From contig JAUQPV010000003.1 of NCBI GenBank assembly GCA_030550225.1, positions 1 to 33,085 on the forward strand: DNA of 33,085 bases. Direction: 5' to 3'. Position numbers and translations under genes: made by a program. The stretch comes from Acidobacteriota bacterium. Lineage in GTDB: Bacteria; Acidobacteriota; HRBIN11. Under the pieces are notes generated by a model. That model did not search any database. It was not told the DNA's origin and worked only from the letters and a program-made list of their open reading frames with translations. This document shows, piece after piece, positions 27,464-33,085 of this stretch (position 1 is its first letter; each line of letters starts with the position of its first letter).

Positions 27464-27612
27464 GAGAATCGATTAAAGATGCAGGATGCGAGATGGGGGA
27501 TGCAAGATACAGGGTGTTGGGTGTTGGGTCCAGGAAGAAGGATCATCCGAAGGTCCATGGTCTGGGGTCCACGGTCCTTCTCGCCGACCCCTGGGGACCT
27601 CGGTCCCCCATC
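27464..27612. repeat. Heptad tracts in the ymdB-tatA divergent gap
   Basis: Units GATGCAG, GATGCGA, GATGCAA, then GGGTGTT twice (about 27464-27532), are followed by GGTCCAT/GGTCTGG/GGTCCAC (27553-27575) and a C-rich stretch with GGTCCCCCATCC. The gap between the divergent genes holds no other gene and no convincing promoter. Confidence 0.6.
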
Positions 27613-27680
27613 CCGAAGGGTCGACATCGGAGAGGGCGGATACCAAAATATAGGCAGAATCCGGCGCGCGAGCCTTGGTC

Positions 27681-28034
27681 ATGTTCGGGAACCTGGGATT
27701 CGGCGAAATGGTCCTGATCGCCCTCGTCATCCTGCTCTTATTTGGGCCGGACAAGCTCCCGGAGCTCCTCCGGCAGGTCGGTCGGACCATGGCCGAAATC
27801 CGGCAAGCGGCCGAACGGGCCCAGGCTGTCGTCCGGGAGGAGTTGGCCCGGACAGGCCTCGAAAAGGGTCTGGACTTGACCGACACGGCGTCCGAGACGC
27901 CGGAGGCGACCGAAGCGGCCCGACCCGGCCCGGCCGAGACTTCCCCGGAGCCTCCCGGGGAAGGGGCCGACCTCGAGACGGCGCACGAGTCCGGGCCCGA
28001 AGGGACGGAAGATGACCCCAAAGGACGTCGATAA
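27681..28034 (+). CDS. tatA: Sec-independent translocase protein TatA/TatB
   Basis: The 117-residue protein has the family build: a short N-terminus, one membrane helix (about 6-22, ending FGPDKLPELLRQVG), an amphipathic helix (about 25-55) and an acidic Pro/Glu-rich tail. It forms the pore-forming or adaptor component of the twin-arginine translocon. Which of TatA or TatB it represents cannot be decided from sequence; it may serve as both, since only one copy is present. The ATG at 27681 is preferred to an upstream TTG. It overlaps tatC by 23 bp. Confidence 0.88.
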   Translation: MFGNLGFGEMVLIALVILLLFGPDKLPELLRQVGRTMAEIRQAAERAQAVVREELARTGLEKGLDLTDTASETPEATEAARPGPAETSPEPPGEGADLETAHESGPEGTEDDPKGRR

Positions 28035-28788
28035 GCCGCTCCCCCTCTTGCAACATTTAGCCGACTTGCGGCGGTGTTTTTTGAACAGTCTGGCGGGGAT
28101 TTTCGTCGGGATGGTCGTCGCCTGGTTCCTCCGCCGGTGGCTCTTGGCCGAGCTCCTCCGGCCCCTCCGGCCCTACCTGCCGCCGGGGATGGGCCTGACC
28201 GTCTTGAGCTTGACGGAGGCCTTCATCTTTTACGTAAAACTTTCCTTCTTTGGGGGCATCTTCCTGGCGTCCCCCTGGGTCCTCTGGCAGGTGTGGCGCT
28301 TCGTGGCCCCGGGGCTGTATGCCCACGAGAAGCGGGCTCTCGTGGGCCTGATCGCCTTCAGTACGGTCTGCTTCTTGGCCGGCGGCTACTTCGGGTATCG
28401 GGTCCTCATGCCCCTGACGTGTCGGTTCCTGATCGACGTCAGCCAGGACTTTCATCTCCTGATCACGACGACCAGCTATCTATCGTTCTTCTTACACCTC
28501 ATCCTGGGCGTCGCCCTGACATTTGAAATGCCCGTCTTTACGCTTCTGCTGGCGCGGCTGGGGATCGTCTCGGCTCGGTCGCTGTGGAAGTTCTGGCGGA
28601 TCGCCGTCGTGGCCAGCTTCGTGGTCGCCGCCGTGATCACGCCCAGCGGGGACATGATTACCCAGACCGTCCTGGCCGTTCCCCTGGTGGGCCTCTACTT
28701 CGTGAGCGTCTTGGTCGCCTGGCTGTTTGGCAAGCGGCCCCAGGCGAAGGTGGCGGCCCGGGAGCGGGAAATCGAGAGCGCCCCATAG
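28012..28788 (+). CDS. tatC: Sec-independent translocase protein TatC
   Basis: TatC recognises the twin-arginine signal. The 258-residue protein has the conserved N-terminal HLADLRR motif, then six predicted membrane segments (near 24-43, 66-90, 106-128, 150-176, 188-205, 208-225). The loop after the first contains FYVKLSFFGGIFLASPWVLWQ, and the segment FVAPGLYAHEKR is the family signature. The ATG lies inside the tatA tail, indicating coupling. Confidence 0.95.
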   Translation: MTPKDVDKPLPLLQHLADLRRCFLNSLAGIFVGMVVAWFLRRWLLAELLRPLRPYLPPGMGLTVLSLTEAFIFYVKLSFFGGIFLASPWVLWQVWRFVAPGLYAHEKRALVGLIAFSTVCFLAGGYFGYRVLMPLTCRFLIDVSQDFHLLITTTSYLSFFLHLILGVALTFEMPVFTLLLARLGIVSARSLWKFWRIAVVASFVVAAVITPSGDMITQTVLAVPLVGLYFVSVLVAWLFGKRPQAKVAAREREIESAP

Positions 28789-28874
28789 ACCCCAGATCAT
28801 GGACTTCATAAGACCACCGGAATGCTTCGTCTCGAGATGAGGCGCACCGAAGCCCCGCGACGGGTCTGGGGTCT
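28787..28874 (+). terminator. Widely spaced inverted repeat after tatC
   Basis: AGACCCCAGA (28787-28796), overlapping the tatC stop, and TCTGGGGTCT (28865-28874) are perfect reverse complements 68 bp apart. The right arm continues as GGTCTGG/GGTCTAA/GGTCTCT heptads. Termination is possible but there is no T-tract. Confidence 0.4.
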
Positions 28875-28884
28875 AAGGTCTCTC

Positions 28885-28913
28885 TTGTATCCCCCCGCTC
28901 GCCGGTCTATGAT
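28885..28913 (+). promoter_or_regulatory. Probable promoter for galU
   Basis: The -35 TTGTAT (28885-28890), a 17-base spacer and the -10 TATGAT (28908-28913) lie just before the galU start, leaving a short leader with the AAGGGG ribosome binding site. Confidence 0.5.
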
Positions 28914-28933
28914 GGTCCTGAAGGGGATCAGGA

Positions 28934-29830
28934 ATGAAGACATTTCATCGAGTTCGAAAAGCCATCTTTCCGGTCGCGGGGCTCGGCACCCGCTTTTTAC
29001 CGGCGACGAAGGCGCTTCCCAAGGAGATGCTTCCGGTCGTCGATAAGCCCGTGATCCAGTATATCGTCGAGGAAGCCCTGGCGGCGGGCTTGACGGACAT
29101 CGTGTTCATCACGGGACGGGGTAAGGAGGCCATCGAGAATCACTTTGACGTGAGTCTCGAGCTCGAGCGCATCCTGGAGGAACGGCAGGAGCTGGAAAAG
29201 CTCCAGGTCGTGCGGGATACCTCTAATATGGTCCACGTCGCCTACGTGCGGCAAAAAGTTCCCCAGGGCCTTGGGCATGCCGTCCTCTGTGCGGCGCCCT
29301 TCGTAGACGACGACGAACCCTTTGCCGTCTTGTTAGGCGACGACCTGATCGTGGCGGACGTGCCAGCCATTCAGCCCCTGATCGCCTGGAGTCAGGAGGC
29401 CCAGGCGCCTGTCATCGGCGTCCAGCCGGTCCATGAGTCCGAAGTCTCGGCCTATGGGGTGATCGACGGCGTACCGGTTCATGCGGGCATCTACCGGGTC
29501 CGGGGCCTGGTGGAAAAGCCCTCGCCCGAGGCGGCACCCTCCCGACTGGCTATCATCGGTCGGTACGTCTTACACCACGACATCTTCCGTTATATCGAGG
29601 CGACATCCCCGGACACCCGAGGTGAGATTCAGCTCACGGATGCCCTCCAGGCGTGGGTCCAGGATGGCCGCCCCCTGTATGCTGTCGAGATCCGGGGCCG
29701 CCGCTACGACACGGGGAGCAAGCTGGGATTCCTCCAAGCGAACATCGAGCTGGGCCTCCAGCACCCGGACGTGGGGCCCGCCTTGCAGGCATACCTGCGG
29801 GCCCTGCTCCGACGGATTGCGCCTGAATAG
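28934..29830 (+). CDS. galU: UTP-glucose-1-phosphate uridylyltransferase
   Basis: GalU makes UDP-glucose from UTP and glucose-1-phosphate for glycans and cell-envelope polymers. The 298-residue protein begins with the nucleotide-binding motif AGLGTRFLPATKALPKEMLP. It has KPVIQYIVEEA, the VRQKVPQGLGHAV segment, VLLGDD at the metal-binding site, GLVEKPSP and GRRYDTGSKLGF, all typical of the bacterial family. Length is normal. The ATG is preceded by AAGGGG at seven bases and by a plausible promoter. Confidence 0.95.
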   Translation: MKTFHRVRKAIFPVAGLGTRFLPATKALPKEMLPVVDKPVIQYIVEEALAAGLTDIVFITGRGKEAIENHFDVSLELERILEERQELEKLQVVRDTSNMVHVAYVRQKVPQGLGHAVLCAAPFVDDDEPFAVLLGDDLIVADVPAIQPLIAWSQEAQAPVIGVQPVHESEVSAYGVIDGVPVHAGIYRVRGLVEKPSPEAAPSRLAIIGRYVLHHDIFRYIEATSPDTRGEIQLTDALQAWVQDGRPLYAVEIRGRRYDTGSKLGFLQANIELGLQHPDVGPALQAYLRALLRRIAPE

Positions 29831-29879
29831 TTCATAAGATGGGCAGATAGGCCGACCGGCCTAAACGTGTAAGGGACCG

Positions 29880-31145
29880 ATGACGACCCGACCGGCGCCG
29901 ACCCAAATTCGAAACGATGGCCCCACGTGGTGGAATCCGACATGGCGGTGGTGGTGGGGACGGGGCCTGATCGGTCAACAGGCCGCCCTCCGGCCGTGGC
30001 TTCCGGAGGCGGTTCACCAAGAGGCCAGTCTCTGGACGCCGCCGGAGGCCGACGAACCCCTCCCCCTGGATGTGTTTGTCCTGACGCCTCATGAGGTCCA
30101 CGGCATCCCCGCCGAGGCCACCCGACAGTTTCTGACGGCCTGTCTGGTCCTTTTCGACCCGGCGGAGGGTCCCGTCTACGTCCGATGGCCCAACGCCTGG
30201 TTCATCCCCTGGCGTCCGGAGCAGGGGATCCAGCACCCCCGGGTCATCCGGTGGATCCAGGAGATCCAGCAGGGGATCGCCGTCCTCCCCGAGCGGTCGG
30301 CTGACCCGGTCGGGAACCGCCTGACCGATGCCTCGTCCTCCTTTGCGACCTGGCTGGCGACGGTCCACAGCCGTATCCTTTCTCACGCCGGCACGGTCGT
30401 CCTGGCCGAGGTCGGTTCCCTTCCCTTCCTGGCCCGGACCGTCGTGTCCCTCCTGGCGTCTCATCCCCAGTGGAATCCCGCCGAATGGCATGTCGCCGAA
30501 CCCCTGGAAGTCACCGAACCCCAACGGGAGCGTATCTCCGAGTGGCTGAAGCCCGCCCGGGGCGAGCGCGTCCCTCGAAGCTTGCTGACCCTCTACGGGC
30601 GGGAGGACCGTCTCTATGCGATGTCCCAGGCCTTCCGGAAGACATCTAACGTCCTCTGGGTGTGGCTCCCGAAACCGACCCAGATGGCCCACGCCTGGCC
30701 TGATGTCGTCCGCTTGCTCCGCCGTCCCCCGAAGCCCATCGTATGGACCCAGTGGGCCTGGCAACGCTTTAGTTCCTACCCCTGGCCCGACGATATGGGC
30801 TCCGTCGTCCAGTTCTGGGAACGCCTGGTCCGCCTCACGGAAGGGGGACCGGTCCTCCTAACGACGGCCCGCCTGCAAGTCCTCCTATCCGGTCGTCTCC
30901 CGATGGAGGCGCCGGAGCCCCTGGCCAATCTCATCATCAGCCTGATCCACGAATACCTCCAGTCGGGTCAGACGGACGGCCTGATGGCAGAAATCGAGGG
31001 GCTCTTCGAACGGGCCATGCTTCAGTTCGCCACCCGGATGTTCGCCACCCTACCCGAGGCCACCCGGCTCCTGGGCATCAGCCGGACGACCTTCTTGCGG
31101 AAGCTCGAGCGGCACGGGATCCCCAACCCCTGGGCGGCCAAGTAG
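29880..31145 (+). CDS. Degenerate sigma-54 activator-like protein with Fis-type HTH
   Basis: The 421-residue protein ends in a clear Fis-type helix-turn-helix (about 378-414, EATRLLGISRTTFLRKLERHG). Upstream, several blocks align by eye with the AAA+ domain of NtrC-family activators: GTVVLAEVGSLPFLARTVV (171-189) at the Walker B position with the Asp replaced by Ala, AFRKTSNVLWVWLPKP (251-266) at the sensor region, and SYPWPDDMGSVVQFWERLV (299-317) at the WPGN(V/I)REL motif. Walker A and the GAFTGA loop are absent. The N-terminal 60 residues are rich in tryptophan. It probably binds DNA without remodelling polymerase. It lies 49 bp after galU. Confidence 0.65.
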   Translation: MTTRPAPTQIRNDGPTWWNPTWRWWWGRGLIGQQAALRPWLPEAVHQEASLWTPPEADEPLPLDVFVLTPHEVHGIPAEATRQFLTACLVLFDPAEGPVYVRWPNAWFIPWRPEQGIQHPRVIRWIQEIQQGIAVLPERSADPVGNRLTDASSSFATWLATVHSRILSHAGTVVLAEVGSLPFLARTVVSLLASHPQWNPAEWHVAEPLEVTEPQRERISEWLKPARGERVPRSLLTLYGREDRLYAMSQAFRKTSNVLWVWLPKPTQMAHAWPDVVRLLRRPPKPIVWTQWAWQRFSSYPWPDDMGSVVQFWERLVRLTEGGPVLLTTARLQVLLSGRLPMEAPEPLANLIISLIHEYLQSGQTDGLMAEIEGLFERAMLQFATRMFATLPEATRLLGISRTTFLRKLERHGIPNPWAAK

Positions 31146-31152
31146 ACCCTTC

Positions 31153-31425
31153 GGGAATTCGGGAATCCGGGGTTCGGCCGTTCGACAATGGGGGGATCCA
31201 TTGACTCGAGGTCAGACGAGCCCTCAGGGGTCGGATATAACCGGTCGATTCGGCTCGGGAGAATGGTATCGGGACGGCCTTTTCTATTGGCAGGGAAGCA
31301 CGATTTTTCACAAAGGTCCCGAATCCCAGATGCCAAGTCCCGTGTGGCGACGGCTTCTCCCCTCTCCCTGCCCCCAGCCTTATTGCCTTACTGTCTGGCC
31401 GACCTGCCGAACTCTCGAATTGCCG
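31153..31425. repeat. Composite repeat between convergent genes
   Basis: The left array (31153-31182; AATTCGG, GAATCCG, GGGTTCG) and the right array (about 31385-31425; CTGCCGA, ACTCTCG, AATTGCCG) are reverse complements. The dispersed repeat copy B (31246-31322) sits between them, followed by GGTCCCG/AATCCCA/GATGCCA heptads. The organisation is the same as at 19007-19257. The right array ends near the clpX stop. Confidence 0.6.
31246..31322 (-). repeat. Dispersed 75-bp repeat, copy B
   Basis: On the minus strand this copy aligns with copy A (19069-19144) across its full length and with copy D (32829-32902, plus strand) from AAAAATCGT onward. It encodes nothing recognisable. Confidence 0.6.
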
Positions 31426-31428
31426 AGG

Positions 31429-32667
<1,239 letters not shown>

Positions 32668-33085
32668 CGTTCCACCTCACGGGACATAAATGTAACACGG
32701 ACCGGTCCCCCCTTGCAATGCCCGACCCGTCCATCCGAGAAGGAGCGAGATAAAGCCGGAGGCATCCATCCTTTCGTGGGATGACAAGGCCGTTCGGTTC
32801 GCTCGTCCCTTCGTTACCTCGTCACTCCGTCCCTTCAAAAAATCGTCCTTCCCGAAGAGTCGGAAGAGCTGATCCCATCGGGATTCTCATGGGCCAAGCG
32901 GCTATGCCCATCAAGATTTTCATAGGGAACTCATCTCGAAACCCGTGGGAAGGGATTCCGGGGGATCGCCCCGCATCCGAGGCCGAGACCCCGGCCCTTG
33001 ACTCGCGGGCCCTCCCCCGCCGCCACCGCCAGGACTCGACTCCCACCACCTCGGGATAGACGCCTCCCGCCCGCCCTCTCTCAGG
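32668..33085. other. Region upstream of clpX, no gene
   Basis: A possible minus-strand promoter (-35 TTGCAA at 32713-32718, 18-base spacer, -10 TACATT at 32689-32694) lies close to the clpX start. Heptad-like GTTCGGT/TCGCTCG/TCCCTTC units follow (about 32790-32835), then dispersed repeat copy D (32829-32902), then GAACTCATCTCGAAA (about 32928-32942), related to the ends of the 27-126 element. The last 80 bp hold nothing recognised. Confidence 0.45.
32829..32902 (+). repeat. Dispersed 75-bp repeat, copy D
   Basis: It shares AAAAATCGTCCTTCCCG, GGAAGAGCTG and GGATTCTCATGGGCCAAGCGG with the other three copies, allowing for substitutions and small gaps. Confidence 0.5.

Noticed and set aside
27448-27627. 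Upstream extension of ymdB by about 60 codons
   Set aside because: The extra stretch is GGATGCA and GGGTGTT repeat; the family begins at DVHLLLLGD.

Overview
The window is a GC-rich bacterial chromosome segment made of core genes, with no phage, plasmid, transposase or CRISPR genes visible. The EF-Tu sequence and the long RNA polymerase subunits, including an insert in the beta-prime trigger loop, point to a Gram-negative-type lineage in the general area of Acidobacteriota or Nitrospirota. That placement is an inference and I cannot fix a phylum. The Arg/Glu/Val-rich proteins and an MTA phosphorylase with a C-x-C motif hint at a thermophile, also as inference.

Layout. 1-412: a small zinc-ribbon protein. 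467-3555 (minus): gatB-ftsE-ftsX, amidotransferase subunit B followed by the FtsEX division complex. 3912-18304 (plus): the main translation/transcription cluster, in the order promoter, tRNA-Thr, tRNA-Tyr, tRNA-Gly, tRNA-Thr, tuf, rpmG, tRNA-Trp, secE, nusG, rplK, rplA, rplJ-rplL, rpoB, rpoC. This matches the classical tRNA-tufB and secE-rpoBC order of enterobacteria, with rpmG and tRNA-Trp added. 18455-20568 (minus): a TPR lipoprotein and a sigma-54-type response regulator. 20814-25230 (minus): an ABC permease, a Clp1-type polynucleotide kinase overlapping a methyltransferase, an OB-fold exported protein and a DUF488 protein. 25336-27447 (minus): yjbQ-mtnP-ymdB, tightly packed. 27681-31145 (plus): tatA-tatC, galU and a degenerate enhancer-binding protein. 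31429-32667 (minus): clpX.

Three protein-level oddities stand out. RpoB carries an insert of about 64 residues with eight cysteines; its first part copies the cysteine spacing of the beta-prime zinc-binding domain found in RpoC of the same window. The L10 gene has no stop codon and runs in frame into L7/L12, with a strong Shine-Dalgarno site inside the junction. The 421-residue protein before clpX looks like a sigma-54 activator that lost Walker A and GAFTGA but kept its Fis-type helix-turn-helix.

At the DNA level, nearly every intergenic gap holds degenerate 7-bp tandem repeats. They are often arranged as inverted pairs (G-rich arm first, C-rich arm second), and one arm commonly begins within about 15 bp of a stop codon. 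A separate dispersed repeat of about 75 bp occurs four times, twice inside such inverted pairs. These repeats lengthen many open frames at their 5' ends, so starts were moved inward for gatB, ymdB, the DUF488 gene, rplA and others.
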